A stretch of 64,000 bases of DNA from Pseudomonadota bacterium. Lineage in GTDB: Bacteria > Pseudomonadota > Gammaproteobacteria > Burkholderiales > Burkholderiaceae_B. Below, piece by piece: positions 46,401-55,317 of this stretch. How positions within the stretch are numbered: position 1 is the stretch's first letter; each line of letters begins with the position of its first letter. A program made the translations under genes and the position numbers. Where the stretch lies: NCBI GenBank assembly GCA_023423975.1, contig JAFAEO010000071.1, positions 1-64,000 on the forward strand. Direction: 5' to 3'. The notes under the pieces were generated by a model. It searched no databases and had not been told where the DNA came from. It saw only the letters and a list, made by a program, of their open reading frames with translations.

Positions 46401-47044
46401 CATTCCTGCTCATCGCCAGTGGGATCGCTTTCATGTGTGGTATAGCGGCCCGCTGTATCCAGCAACACGGCCTCGTCGGTAAACCACCAATCACAATTGC
46501 GGGTGCCGCCGATACCTTTGAGCGCCACTTTGCCGAAGCGGTCCGCCAACGGGAAATTCAGGCCCGAATTGACCAGCGCAGTGGTCTTTCCCGAGCCTGG
46601 CGCTCCAATAAATACATACCAGGGCAATTGATACAGATACTGCTTGGAAAAACGCGCCAGCGGCGATTTGTTCTCGCCGGCTTCGAAACGCGAGTTGCGC
46701 AACAGTGTAATGGCCTCGTCAAACCGCTCTGAGAGAACCTTGATCTCGGCGCGCTCGGCTTCGGGCATCGCCTTGAGTTCGGCTTCGGGCCTGGGTTTGC
46801 GCAATTGGCCCAGTAGCTGTGCATTCAGCCGCCCTTCACGCCATTTGCGCCAGATAATGCGCAGCAGCCAGATACCCCAGATTGTGCCGATTACCCAAAG
46901 GCGCACCTCCTGGGAATCAAGCAAATACCAGTTATTGACCGACAGGCTCGGGCCCACCGTCCAAATCAGGAACGAGATGACCAGCAGTCCGAGAAAAACC
47001 CACAGACCACGACTGAAAAGAAAACTGAAGAAGCGGCTGATCAT
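43433..47044 (-). CDS. tssM: T6SS membrane complex protein TssM (IcmF family)
   Basis: The 1203-residue inner-membrane protein forms the envelope channel with TssL and TssJ. Two N-terminal helices (about 12-30 and 48-64) are followed by a cytoplasmic NTPase-like domain with Walker A GAPGSGKT at 147-154 and LLDTAGRYTTHE as the Walker B region. A third helix lies near 460 (GGYVLLTAVLAICLLVWLNS). The large periplasmic part includes the C-terminal TssJ-binding domain. The length is normal. It overlaps tssL by four bases (ATGA), and tagF follows at once. Confidence 0.96.
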   Translation of the reverse strand: MISRFFSFLFSRGLWVFLGLLVISFLIWTVGPSLSVNNWYLLDSQEVRLWVIGTIWGIWLLRIIWRKWREGRLNAQLLGQLRKPRPEAELKAMPEAERAEIKVLSERFDEAITLLRNSRFEAGENKSPLARFSKQYLYQLPWYVFIGAPGSGKTTALVNSGLNFPLADRFGKVALKGIGGTRNCDWWFTDEAVLLDTAGRYTTHESDPTGDEQEWKGFLNLLTKYRGRQPINGVMLTVSVADLLSATDTERVAHAAVLRRRLQELREELGIHFPVYVLVTKTDLLSGFEEYFATFSRQELDQIWGFTIPYEQAQKPDFKLMAAYDTEYELLQKRLYEALPDVLAAEPDETRRALAYLLPQQFAGLRQVLGHFLSDVFSSSKFESVVIPRGIYFTSGTQGGQTFDQVTGQLKKYLKIEGIRDQGSGIPLETGKSYFLHNLLKDVVFPESMLAGLNLKWERRYRTIQWGGYVLLTAVLAICLLVWLNSYRNNRNYLAHVGDKLPGFSQLSRDIKITESGDVLGLVPFMNATTELPNGKDFPVESPPVWNTFGLYQGSKIAAAANSIYDETIKQVLLPQVSRRIENALENAPPDDLEYSYEALRAYLMMYDTEHYDPSFLQSWVLSDMQKILPAGYTTQDYDQLKLHINRLFNNGVMSSPFPKNDALIERVRGNLDRHALSERVYSRMLRLLSGQNLTQSTFITLGGAEASAVFFRKSGKPLNEGIPGLYTYNGYWNVFSKNVENVATQLREDDTWVLEVKAGSFADGSNRKLFEDVKKRYFDDYVQYWDNYLADVSVRKPQTMLQSIEIARSLSSSNSPLVKFVKGVALETTLLREDEENQRSLIDRARERVTGSTQSLESMFGATGIDNPIRRDATQEKLEKIVDNHFVQYRELARSAGQGVPPPIEGTTGLLNELYTYLTAADTALRSQSPLPPADVLTKLQAEAGRVPPAVGGVLTDLSVTASRQVAGVRQEKVGEDVNAVLGNFCRRSIAGRYPFGNSSKDVAPNDFARFFGPQQMMDQFFRENLASLVDMSGGKWRFKPGIDGSKGGVAGFLDSFEKAAVIRDVYFAAGKLEPSFKVAVRPIDMDPEITQMVMEVDGQTLTYAHGPQVGTTMEWPGKQGSNQVTISLQPQIGTSGISASGPWALNRLLDRASQRQGRSPEVTIATFNIGGRRVTLEFAAYSAKSPFRLSDMRSFRCPGKG

Positions 47045-48354
47045 CGGTTTGCTCCCCGCTCGGGCATGGCAGACGGATCAGCCGGGGCAGACGAGCCCGG
47101 CGCAACAGGCGAAACAAGCAAGGTGATCTCCACGCGCCGATTGCGCGCCCGGTTTTCCGGTGAATCGTTCGGCGCTACCGGATCGGCCTCTCCACGGCCC
47201 TCGGCGCGCACCCGCAATTTATTGGTCAGGCGCTCATCCAGCAGCTTTTTAACGGCATCGGCACGGGCCTGGGACAGCTCCCAATTGGACGGATATTTAA
47301 TGGTTTTGATCGGTACATTATCACTGTATCCGGTGACCAGGATATTGCCCTGTACCGCATTGAGCGCATCGGCCACGCGCGAGAGCACCGGCAGATATTG
47401 CGAGCGGATGGAATCGGCACCCGATTCGAACAGACCATCGCCGCGCAGCACAATCACGCTGCGATCGGCCTCGTCACGCACGGTCAGCAAATTCTCGCGT
47501 ATTTCAGGTGCAAGAAATGGTGCAATCCTGTCGGTTTTGACCGGCTCGCGCTTGATCTGCGGCGCGCTTATCTGCACCGTTGGCGGCTTGATTTTGATGA
47601 CATCTGCAAACAGTTTGTCCGAACGATCGCCCAGACTCCATTGCAAGCCAAGAAAGGACAGAAAACCCAGCGCAGCGGCCAGCACGGCAAATACCCACAA
47701 TGGAATCGGCAGTCGCCGCACTTTGTTTAAAATCGGCGCATCCTGCCAGTGCGGGGACAGTGCTGCGGCATATTGGCCACGCGCGTTGCGCAAAATAAGC
47801 AACAGGCGCTGGCGCAATGTTTCCAACTGCGAACGACCGTTGTCCACGACCCGATAGCGACCTTCGAAGCCTAGCACCAGACAATAGTAAAGTAGTTCCA
47901 GCAGGTCAATGTGCTGCGCCGGGTTCTGTGATAGCTTGGCCAGCAACTGGAAGAATTTCTCTCCGCCCCAGGTCTCGTTATGGAAGGTGACAAGCAGGCT
48001 ATTGGCCGACCACATTCCGCCACCGCCCCAGGGCGTGAGCGCCGCCGCCTCGTCCAGTGCCGTACACAAACAATAGCGCGCGCCAAGAATCGTCTCGTTG
48101 CGTATACCTGCATGCTGCGCGCGTAATTCGAACTGGCGCACTTCATCGACCAGATGTTCGCGCAACTGGGTGGGCGAAGGATGCGAACGGGTATTGCGAA
48201 TTTGCGGAATCAGCACCAGCAGCGGATTGGCCGCGGCGACCAGCGTATTGGAACCGCTAATGACATAGTCATCGGGCCGCAATTTACCAGTATCGGGCAC
48301 TGCGGTGGAATTTGCCCAGGGACCAATCGGCGTCCCCGCGAAGTTTTCTGCCAT
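47041..48354 (-). CDS. tssL: T6SS protein TssL (DotU family) with C-terminal OmpA-like peptidoglycan-binding domain
   Basis: The 437-residue protein has the cytoplasmic DotU bundle in residues ~40-210 (FHNETWGGEKFFQLLAKL; YYCLVLGFEGRYRV), one membrane helix near 216-238, and a periplasmic OmpA domain around 300-430 (ILVTGYSDNVPI; SQARADAVKKLL; EGRGEADPVAPNDSPENRAR followed by NRRVEI). The OmpA extension anchors the complex to peptidoglycan and occurs in 'extended' TssL proteins. It overlaps tssM by four bases and follows tssK by two. Confidence 0.95.
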   Translation of the reverse strand: MAENFAGTPIGPWANSTAVPDTGKLRPDDYVISGSNTLVAAANPLLVLIPQIRNTRSHPSPTQLREHLVDEVRQFELRAQHAGIRNETILGARYCLCTALDEAAALTPWGGGGMWSANSLLVTFHNETWGGEKFFQLLAKLSQNPAQHIDLLELLYYCLVLGFEGRYRVVDNGRSQLETLRQRLLLILRNARGQYAAALSPHWQDAPILNKVRRLPIPLWVFAVLAAALGFLSFLGLQWSLGDRSDKLFADVIKIKPPTVQISAPQIKREPVKTDRIAPFLAPEIRENLLTVRDEADRSVIVLRGDGLFESGADSIRSQYLPVLSRVADALNAVQGNILVTGYSDNVPIKTIKYPSNWELSQARADAVKKLLDERLTNKLRVRAEGRGEADPVAPNDSPENRARNRRVEITLLVSPVAPGSSAPADPSAMPERGANR

Positions 48355-48356
48355 GT

Positions 48357-49700
48357 TTATCTGTCCCGATCCTCTCTAACCGCCCAGAACTCAAGTGTCA
48401 GTCCAGGAAAGTCCCCGGCCAGATGCAGTGCCAGCGCGCCGGTGCGTTCCAGCTGCGTCCACATATCGCCGGTTTTTTCCAGAGAAAAATAAATGTGCCC
48501 TGCACTGTACGGCAACTGACGCGGCACATTGGTGACGGGCTTGAGCGACACGCCAGGCAACTGCAGATGCACCAGATCGCGAATACGTTCGACCGGCCCC
48601 AATTTGACCTGTGCCGGAAAGCGGGTTCGCGTGAGCTCGGCTGGCATATCGGCATGAACGGCAATAATAAATTCGGCAGACTGCAACAGGTGTGGGTCGG
48701 TAATCTGCCCCACCCGCAGCCCCTGCCCTTTGTCGTGCAGCGGTATGCGAATGGCCTGCTCTTCCAGAATCGTGGTCAGCGCCCGGCGCAGCACTTGCAT
48801 CAGCGGTTCAAAGCTGAGTCGCAGATTATCATGTACATAAGCGGGGAACGTTTCCATTCGTTTTCCCGTGCCGGTAAAGGTGGCCAGATCGCTGGCCAGC
48901 ATCAGAAAGTCGTGAAAAATGCGTTCCGGATGCACATTGCCAAGCGTGATCATATGCCATAAGGCGCCGCGATAGCGATTGATGGTTTCCAGTATAAGGA
49001 ACTCCGAGACTTCGGCAACGCCGCCACGCCCCGGCTGATTCAGACGCGTTGCCAGCAGTTCGCTGCGGGCATTGAGCAGCCCGAAAAGTTCACGGATAAA
49101 GCTGGTCAGGGCAAAACTCACATTGCTCGACAGGACCGGTGCGATATAAGTGAAGTCAAGAACGACCTTGTTGTCGGCACTGCGTTCGGTAATCCAGGCC
49201 AGCGGCATGCCGATCCACTCATCACCGAAATCGGATTCCAGCATCAGTCGAAAACGCAACCGTCCGACCTGAACCACTGCCGTTCCAAGAGAAACTTCAC
49301 AAGTATCGACAACTTCATCTTCAATGACGCTATAGCGCGCCAAAGAGTCGGGCGTCTCTTCGAACACAACATCTTCAGCGCCTTCGCGTACTCGCGGTAT
49401 CGCCAGATATACCCGTGTGTCCAGCGTGCCTGCCGGCACCTCAAGAGCAAAGGGCGCAGACTCCGCGTCAAAGCTAAACGGCGTGCCATCGGGAAACATC
49501 CCCGTGGCCTTTTTCAGCGCGACTTTGCCCAGCGCCAGGGCATCAACATCAATATCCAGGTCCTGAAACCCCCAGAATACGCTTGTGATGCTTTCGATGC
49601 GTACTCGCAGGTTGTGTTCCAGATATCGTTCGAACTGCTGAAAATGATGAGGGCGAAGAAACATCCCCTCTGACCAGACTACTTTATCTTTTATGCTCAT
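48357..49700 (-). CDS. tssK: T6SS baseplate protein TssK
   Basis: The 447-residue protein starts KDKVVWSEGMFLRPHHFQQF, the diagnostic TssK N-terminus, and keeps the family's arrangement to the C-terminal head domain that contacts TssL/TssM. TssK trimers connect the baseplate to the membrane complex. The gene sits between tssJ and tssL as in many betaproteobacterial clusters. Its baseplate partners TssE and TssF are not encoded in the window. Confidence 0.95.
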   Translation of the reverse strand: MSIKDKVVWSEGMFLRPHHFQQFERYLEHNLRVRIESITSVFWGFQDLDIDVDALALGKVALKKATGMFPDGTPFSFDAESAPFALEVPAGTLDTRVYLAIPRVREGAEDVVFEETPDSLARYSVIEDEVVDTCEVSLGTAVVQVGRLRFRLMLESDFGDEWIGMPLAWITERSADNKVVLDFTYIAPVLSSNVSFALTSFIRELFGLLNARSELLATRLNQPGRGGVAEVSEFLILETINRYRGALWHMITLGNVHPERIFHDFLMLASDLATFTGTGKRMETFPAYVHDNLRLSFEPLMQVLRRALTTILEEQAIRIPLHDKGQGLRVGQITDPHLLQSAEFIIAVHADMPAELTRTRFPAQVKLGPVERIRDLVHLQLPGVSLKPVTNVPRQLPYSAGHIYFSLEKTGDMWTQLERTGALALHLAGDFPGLTLEFWAVREDRDR

Positions 49701-49715
49701 AAAACAATCTGCAAT

Positions 49716-50243
49716 TTATTTTGGTTCTGTTTTGTTGACGTTGACGGCAGCTCTCTGCACATCGATGCGAATACGCTTTTCATCAGGCGAGAACTGCCAG
49801 AATTTGTAAAAATTGGTCGTCTCGGCCTCAGGCAGTTCCACCACCAGGCGCCATTGACTGTTGTTCAGATCGCGGTACGAGGCAACAATGCCCAGCGCCT
49901 TGGCCTGGGTGCTTCCCGATGCCTTGATTTCCTCGGTACTGCCTGGCTTGATAATACGAGAATTGACTTCAAGCATCTGATCGCCCAATACCGCGCGCGG
50001 ATCTTTCATAAGGGCAAAATAGTCTGCCGTGTCAAAGGCATTGGTCGACTTCAGTTCGTAGACAGTAACCTTGACGGGCGACGGCTTGCCCGAAGCGTTA
50101 GGGTTTACCTGATTGTCTGCCTTTAATTCGACAATATACGGGACCGCCATTTTGGATTCGGTAGATGCGCATCCGGCCAGCACACCAGCCGCAAGCAGCC
50201 CGGCCGCCCCCAGCTTCATGATCTTGTTATAAATAAATGTCAT
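49716..50243 (-). CDS. tssJ: T6SS outer-membrane lipoprotein TssJ
   Basis: The 175-residue lipoprotein has a signal sequence ending in the lipobox LAGC (Cys25) and a transthyretin-like TssJ domain with PSPVKVTVYELKSTNAFDTA and DYFALMKDP. It anchors TssM in the outer membrane. The ATG at 50243 follows an AAGGA box; an internal ATG at 50219 would also leave a workable signal peptide. It is the first gene of the minus-strand T6SS operon and is divergent from the lipoprotein/FHA pair. Confidence 0.93.
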   Translation of the reverse strand: MTFIYNKIMKLGAAGLLAAGVLAGCASTESKMAVPYIVELKADNQVNPNASGKPSPVKVTVYELKSTNAFDTADYFALMKDPRAVLGDQMLEVNSRIIKPGSTEEIKASGSTQAKALGIVASYRDLNNSQWRLVVELPEAETTNFYKFWQFSPDEKRIRIDVQRAAVNVNKTEPK

Positions 50244-50732
50244 TCGCCATGTCCTTATTCAAATACCGTGCATGTGTCTGCTGGTCACTGCTTAACTGCC
50301 ACGAAGACGTATTTGCCAGGGCGTTTGCACTCGCAGGTCCTTCGCCAGCGCCTGCAAGACCGGCAAATTCGTCAGATCCAATTGTGTTTGCGACAGACCA
50401 AAACATCAAGCACAAAACCTATACTCTTACTGAAATTAACTAAGGTGTAGTTAAATTAAACAGTATTTTTCCAAAGTTACCTATATGTTACACAATTTAC
50501 GTTTCTTAAGCATAACGCTGCCGATTTAACATGCTATTGTCATCTGCAAGTATTAATATATTCTCTATGCAGTACTGCAGATCGAACTCACGCCAATAAA
50601 GGACTTCCTTCGCAGAAATGGCAGGCGCAGTGACTGATCTCGCATTTGTCAATTGCGGAATGAAATGGCATATTTTATTTGCATTAACAGGCTATATCAA
50701 ACAGCATTATTCAATATTTCTATTACACAAAC
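50244..50732. other. Divergent T6SS promoter region
   Basis: This A+T-rich stretch of about 490 bases separates tssJ (minus) from the lipoprotein gene (plus) and should hold both promoters. No convincing gene is visible. I could not single out a -12/-24 (sigma-54) element or a known regulator site. Confidence 0.45.
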
Positions 50733-51221
50733 ATGTCTCAATTCAAAAAAATGAACGCTTCACGTGTGTTTCTATTGTCCGGTGTACTTGCTGCCGGAGT
50801 TCTGATGTCAGCATGCTCCCTGTGGGGCAGCTCCGGTCCAACGGCATTGTCTTCTTCCGAAGAAGTGCAGATCCGACCGATACGTGAAAGTTTTATGGCC
50901 GGACAATATGACGCAGTCATTACTCAAGTCACGAACACGCCGGCACTGAGTACCGGCTCGGTTCCGCTACACACGACTGCACTCAAGTACAAGGCATTCA
51001 GCGAATGCCTGACTGAAGCCAAGCGCAGTTGCGCCAGCACTTTTGAACAAATTCTGACACTGGATTCCAATTTTACCTTGCTGCCCGCCGAGAAGTCGCA
51101 TCCGTCATGGGGACCGGTTTTTGAGCAAGTCCAGGCAGAGCATCAGCCTGCTAAAACTGCAAACCCGGGCACCACACAGGCTGGCGGCAGCATTACGCCC
51201 ATCCGCCCTCTGACAAAGTAG
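50733..51221 (+). CDS. T6SS-associated lipoprotein, family not identified
   Basis: The 162-residue protein has a signal peptide with lipobox MSAC (Cys28), so it should be lipid-anchored. The rest is a small, probably all-helical domain with two Cys pairs (FSECLTEAKRSCASTFEQIL), resembling a TPR-like assembly factor. A Thr/Pro/Gly-rich tail follows residue 130. The gene is divergent from tssJ and 53 bases before the FHA gene, so it is probably part of the T6SS. It is not a second TssJ. The start could also be the ATG at 50751. Confidence 0.75.
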   Translation: MSQFKKMNASRVFLLSGVLAAGVLMSACSLWGSSGPTALSSSEEVQIRPIRESFMAGQYDAVITQVTNTPALSTGSVPLHTTALKYKAFSECLTEAKRSCASTFEQILTLDSNFTLLPAEKSHPSWGPVFEQVQAEHQPAKTANPGTTQAGGSITPIRPLTK

Positions 51222-51274
51222 GCCGGCGCGACGGAGACGCCACAACCGTCTCCGGCCAAGGAGCAGAACCTATC

Positions 51275-52354
51275 ATGAAATTGACTGTACAACATCTGCA
51301 CAACGCCACCACATTTACCTGTCAGTTGCAGCCGCCCGGCGGCACGATTGGCCGTGGCCAGCAGAATGATCTGAACCTGCCCGATCCATCGGGCGAACTA
51401 AGCACTCTGCAGGCTATTGTCCGCATGCAGGAAACAGGCGGCGCAGGCACGGTACTCAATATGAGCAGCATGAGCCGCGTCGCTGTCAACAACACACCAA
51501 TTGGACTATCCCAGGAAGCCAGCATAAACAAAGGCGACAGGATTACCGTGGGCGATTATCTGATTGTCGTTGACGACCCAACTGTCGCTTCTGAACCGGC
51601 CGCCATGGACGACACAGTTCTGAGCGCGACTCCTTATGATACGGCGGCATTTGTCGGCACGGCAGCAGCGGCGGGCGCGACGACGGCAGCCCGCGCCTTT
51701 CCGGATTCCCCCCTCGCCACTGACGGTATTGACGGGCAGCTGCCCACCTGGCATCCAGCCTATCAGGCGCCCGCAGAACATGCAGCGGGCACAGCACAGC
51801 CAGACCCCTATCCTGAGGAACACCCCCTTGGCACGCCCATTAACCGGATGCCGCCGCCCGCGCCCGTGCCCAATACCACGGTCGCCCCCCTGGGAGACAA
51901 CGCGACAATATCGCGTGTGCCGCCACAAAATGCAAATCCAGCGGAGCTCACCGATACGGGCAACAGTCCACCAGCAGCGCCTGTACCGGAAGAAAACCCC
52001 GACGACATTTTCAAGGACCTGCTCAGCGGTCCCGGCGTGCTGCCCGTTGGCGGCGCGGTTACTGATGAACGACATCCATTCGACATGGAGTCGGCCACCA
52101 ATCGCAATCATCATAACCCCGTAGAACTGCTCAGGCCGGAAGGCATGCATCACCCATCAATCGATGGTGATCCTCTGGATGCTTTACCTAGCGACGGTAC
52201 GGACAAAGATCGCAACACCATATTCAGCGATGACAGCCCAACTACCCTGAACCAAGACACGGCCCTGGACAGTCACAAGCACGACAATATTCTTGATACG
52301 CTGCAGCGCACGGCACATTCAGGATACAAAGACAAAGATCCGGGCAAAAAATAA
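51275..52354 (+). CDS. FHA-domain protein of the T6SS locus, with a long disordered tail
   Basis: The 359-residue protein has an N-terminal FHA domain (about 1-105): GGTIGRGQQNDLNLPDPSG, LSTLQAIVRM, VAVNNTPIGL and INKGDRITVGDYLIVV. FHA domains bind phosphothreonine; in T6SS they receive signals from kinases such as PpkA. The loop usually reading S-x-x-H is S-T-L-Q here, and the NG turn is NN, so phosphopeptide affinity may be reduced or lost. Residues 110-359 are Pro/Ala/Asp-rich and look disordered; the conserved C-terminal domain of TagH/Fha1 was not recognised. Confidence 0.8.
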   Translation: MKLTVQHLHNATTFTCQLQPPGGTIGRGQQNDLNLPDPSGELSTLQAIVRMQETGGAGTVLNMSSMSRVAVNNTPIGLSQEASINKGDRITVGDYLIVVDDPTVASEPAAMDDTVLSATPYDTAAFVGTAAAAGATTAARAFPDSPLATDGIDGQLPTWHPAYQAPAEHAAGTAQPDPYPEEHPLGTPINRMPPPAPVPNTTVAPLGDNATISRVPPQNANPAELTDTGNSPPAAPVPEENPDDIFKDLLSGPGVLPVGGAVTDERHPFDMESATNRNHHNPVELLRPEGMHHPSIDGDPLDALPSDGTDKDRNTIFSDDSPTTLNQDTALDSHKHDNILDTLQRTAHSGYKDKDPGKK

Positions 52355-52425
52355 CACGTCCGGCACCGATAAGCCAGGCAAGAAGACCCACCGGCAAATA
52401 CGCTACCGTGGTGGGTCACACCCTC

Positions 52426-52463
52426 AAAAGAAATGCCCGCTGCAAAGAGCAGGCATTTCTTCG
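52426..52463. terminator. Bidirectional terminator between the FHA gene and clpV
   Basis: AGAAATGCCCGCT (52429-52441) pairs with AGCAGGCATTTCT (52448-52460), a 13-base stem with one mismatch and a six-base loop. On the minus strand it is followed by a short T-rich tract. It lies between two convergent genes. Confidence 0.7.
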
Positions 52464-52487
52464 ATCTTCATCGCACTGAATTTATTT

Positions 52488-55115
52488 TCAGGTGTATTGA
52501 TAGACAAACTCGCCGTCCTGCGCGTCCAGAGACAACCGGGCCAGACTGCGGCCTTCGATGGTGCTCATCAGAATTTCCTGACTCACTTTAGGCAACACAG
52601 TATTGGTCAGAATCGCATCCACCATCCGCCCTCCCGATTCCACTTCGGTACAGCGTCCGACGATCTGTGCAACAGCAGCATCGGTTACGTCAAAATCAAT
52701 ATTATGATTTTGCTGCAGACGCACCCTGATGCGATCCAGTTGCAGGCGCACAATGCGACCCAGCATCTCATCGGATAACGGCAGATAAGGCACCACCACC
52801 AGGCGGCCTAGCAGCGCAGCAGGAAACACCCCCAGCAGGGGCTCGCGCAAGGCGCCGGCAAGCCCTTCGGCATCGGGCATCAAATCAGGATCCTTGCACA
52901 GATCCACAATACGATCCGTACCGACATTGGAGGTAAGAATGATTACGGTGTTTTTGAAGTCGATATAGCGCCCTTCACCGTCTTCCATCCAGCCCTTGTC
53001 GAATACCTGAAAGAAAATCTCATGCACATCGGCGTGCGCCTTCTCGACTTCGTCGAGCAACACCACGCTATAGGGACGCCGCCGCACCGCCTCGGTCAAC
53101 ACGCCGCCTTCACCATAACCAACATAGCCTGGCGGCGCGCCCTTGAGTGTAGAAACGGTATGCGCCTCCTGGAACTCACTCATATTAATGGAGATCAAAT
53201 TCTGCTCGCCGCCATAAAGCGTCTCGGCAAGCGCCAGTGCCGTTTCGGTCTTGCCCACGCCACTGGGGCCACAAAGCAGAAACACCCCTACCGGTTTATT
53301 CGGATCGGTAAGGCGGGCGCGGGACGTCTGGATACGGCGCGTGATGGCATCCAGCCCGTCACGTTGACCAATCACGCGTTTTTCCAACGAGTCGGACAAC
53401 TGCAATACCGAACTGGCCTCGTCCTTGACCATGCGGCCAACAGGGATACCTGTCCAGTCCGCCACCACAGCGGCAACCGCGTTGGCATCGACCGACGGAA
53501 AAATCAGGGGCGCTTCACCCTGCTGGGCTTCCAATTGCTGCTGCACTTGCCGCAGCGCGGTCAGGGTCTCGTTACGCAGTTGCTCGCTGGTTTCCTCATC
53601 ACGTAATATCTGGCGCAACTCAAACAACCGGGCGGCCAGTTCCTGTTCGGTCCGCCAGTTGTCTTCCAGCTGGCCCAGTTGCTCACGTGCGCTCTCCAGG
53701 TCGCTGTCGATGTTAGCGATGCGTGCCTCGCTGCCGACACCGACCTGCAATTCCCGCTGCGCAATATCGCGCTCGATCTGCAGATGCTCTATGCGCCGCC
53801 GACAATCCTCTACAGCCGGCGGCTGAGCATGCTGGCTGACCGCCACGCGAGCGCACGCCGTATCCAGCAGCGCAACCGCCTTATCGGGCAGCTGGCGCGC
53901 CGGAATATAGCGGTGCGACAGTCGCACAGCAGCATCAATCGCTTCATCCAGAAGCAGCACCTGATGGTGCGACTCCAGCCGGCCGGCCAGACCTCGCAGC
54001 ATAATCAGCGCGCGGGCTTCGGCCGGTTCGTGCACCTGTACCACCTGAAAGCGGCGCGTGAGCGCGGGGTCTTTTTCTATGTACTTTTTATATTCGGCCC
54101 AGGTCGTGGCGCCGATGGTGCGCAATTGGCCGCGCGCCAGCGCAGGCTTGAGCAGATTGGCCGCATCGCCTGTTCCGGCAGCACCGCCTGCGCCAATCAG
54201 GGTATGGATTTCGTCTATAAACAATACAATCGGCTTTTCACTGGCCTGCACTTCATCAATGACCTGGCGCAGCCGCGATTCAAACTCACCTTTCATGCTT
54301 GCGCCGGCAGACAACAACCCGATATCCAGCAAATACAGCGACACCTCGCGTAACGAAGGCGGAACGTCGCCGCTGGCCAGCCGCAGTGCCAATCCTTCCA
54401 CCACAGCTGTTTTGCCAACACCGGCCTCGCCGGTTAGCAATGGGTTATTCTGGCGACGGCGCATCAGGATATCGACAATCTGCCGGATTTCTTCATCACG
54501 ACCGGATACCGGATCAATTTCATTATTGCGCGCCCGGGCGGTCATATCTACCGCATACTGTGCCAGCGCAGACTTGCCGCTGGCCCCGGTCGCAGGTGCT
54601 GCTGCACCGCTCTCTGACAAGGCTGCGCTATCCTGTTGTTCAACAGAATCCCTGACAATGGCCGGCAGATTATCGGCCAGCAAATCCGGCGTGATTTTCT
54701 TGAACTCAGATGAAATACCGTAGAGCACATTGCGCAGCGAATGGGTCTTGAGGATGCCCAGAATCAGATGCGCACTGCGGATCCGCGCTTCGCCATACTT
54801 GAGCGAACCATATACCCAGGCGCGTTCGGTCGCATTATCCAGGTGCTCTGACAGATCAGATACGGACGAGGCGCCGCGCGGCAACTCGTCCAGGGTGGCG
54901 ACAATGCCCCGCTCCAGTTGATCGGAATTGAGTTCGAAATAACGAATTATTTTCTGCAGATCACTGTCATGCTCATGCATGATCTGATGAAGCCAGTGCA
55001 CCAGTTCCACATGAGGATTACCGCGAAGTTTACAAAATGCTGTGGCGCCTTCCAGCGCGCGGTACAGCAGGGTGTCAAGTTTTCCAAAAAGATCGCTGCG
55101 ATTAATTTCAGACAT
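52488..55115 (-). CDS. clpV: T6SS sheath-recycling AAA+ ATPase ClpV (TssH)
   Basis: The 875-residue protein has the T6SS-specific Clp-N domain (about 1-160), a first AAA+ domain with Walker A GEAGVGKT at 229-236 and LFIDEIHTLIGAGG, a coiled middle region, and a second AAA+ domain with GPSGVGKTE and VVLLDEVEKAHADVHEIFF. ClpV disassembles contracted TssB/TssC sheaths, yet neither sheath gene is present in the window. It is transcribed toward the FHA gene and away from the methyltransferase and tssG, unlike the usual tssG-clpV order on one strand. Confidence 0.95.
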   Translation of the reverse strand: MSEINRSDLFGKLDTLLYRALEGATAFCKLRGNPHVELVHWLHQIMHEHDSDLQKIIRYFELNSDQLERGIVATLDELPRGASSVSDLSEHLDNATERAWVYGSLKYGEARIRSAHLILGILKTHSLRNVLYGISSEFKKITPDLLADNLPAIVRDSVEQQDSAALSESGAAAPATGASGKSALAQYAVDMTARARNNEIDPVSGRDEEIRQIVDILMRRRQNNPLLTGEAGVGKTAVVEGLALRLASGDVPPSLREVSLYLLDIGLLSAGASMKGEFESRLRQVIDEVQASEKPIVLFIDEIHTLIGAGGAAGTGDAANLLKPALARGQLRTIGATTWAEYKKYIEKDPALTRRFQVVQVHEPAEARALIMLRGLAGRLESHHQVLLLDEAIDAAVRLSHRYIPARQLPDKAVALLDTACARVAVSQHAQPPAVEDCRRRIEHLQIERDIAQRELQVGVGSEARIANIDSDLESAREQLGQLEDNWRTEQELAARLFELRQILRDEETSEQLRNETLTALRQVQQQLEAQQGEAPLIFPSVDANAVAAVVADWTGIPVGRMVKDEASSVLQLSDSLEKRVIGQRDGLDAITRRIQTSRARLTDPNKPVGVFLLCGPSGVGKTETALALAETLYGGEQNLISINMSEFQEAHTVSTLKGAPPGYVGYGEGGVLTEAVRRRPYSVVLLDEVEKAHADVHEIFFQVFDKGWMEDGEGRYIDFKNTVIILTSNVGTDRIVDLCKDPDLMPDAEGLAGALREPLLGVFPAALLGRLVVVPYLPLSDEMLGRIVRLQLDRIRVRLQQNHNIDFDVTDAAVAQIVGRCTEVESGGRMVDAILTNTVLPKVSQEILMSTIEGRSLARLSLDAQDGEFVYQYT

Positions 55116-55317
55116 AGTTGTTTGTTTTGCTTGCTGTCATTTGTGAATAGGAAAGCGTAGCCGAAAGATATGACCTGCCTGTGAAAATGATGTCCTGTAT
55201 GTTACGTGTATCCGCAAAGGTTTTCGAACTCTAAAGTTTTGCCAAATGTAAACGCACCGAGCTGGCCTGCACGTGGAGCCCCCCACAGTAAGAAGTAGTC
55301 TTGTTCGCCGCTAACCA

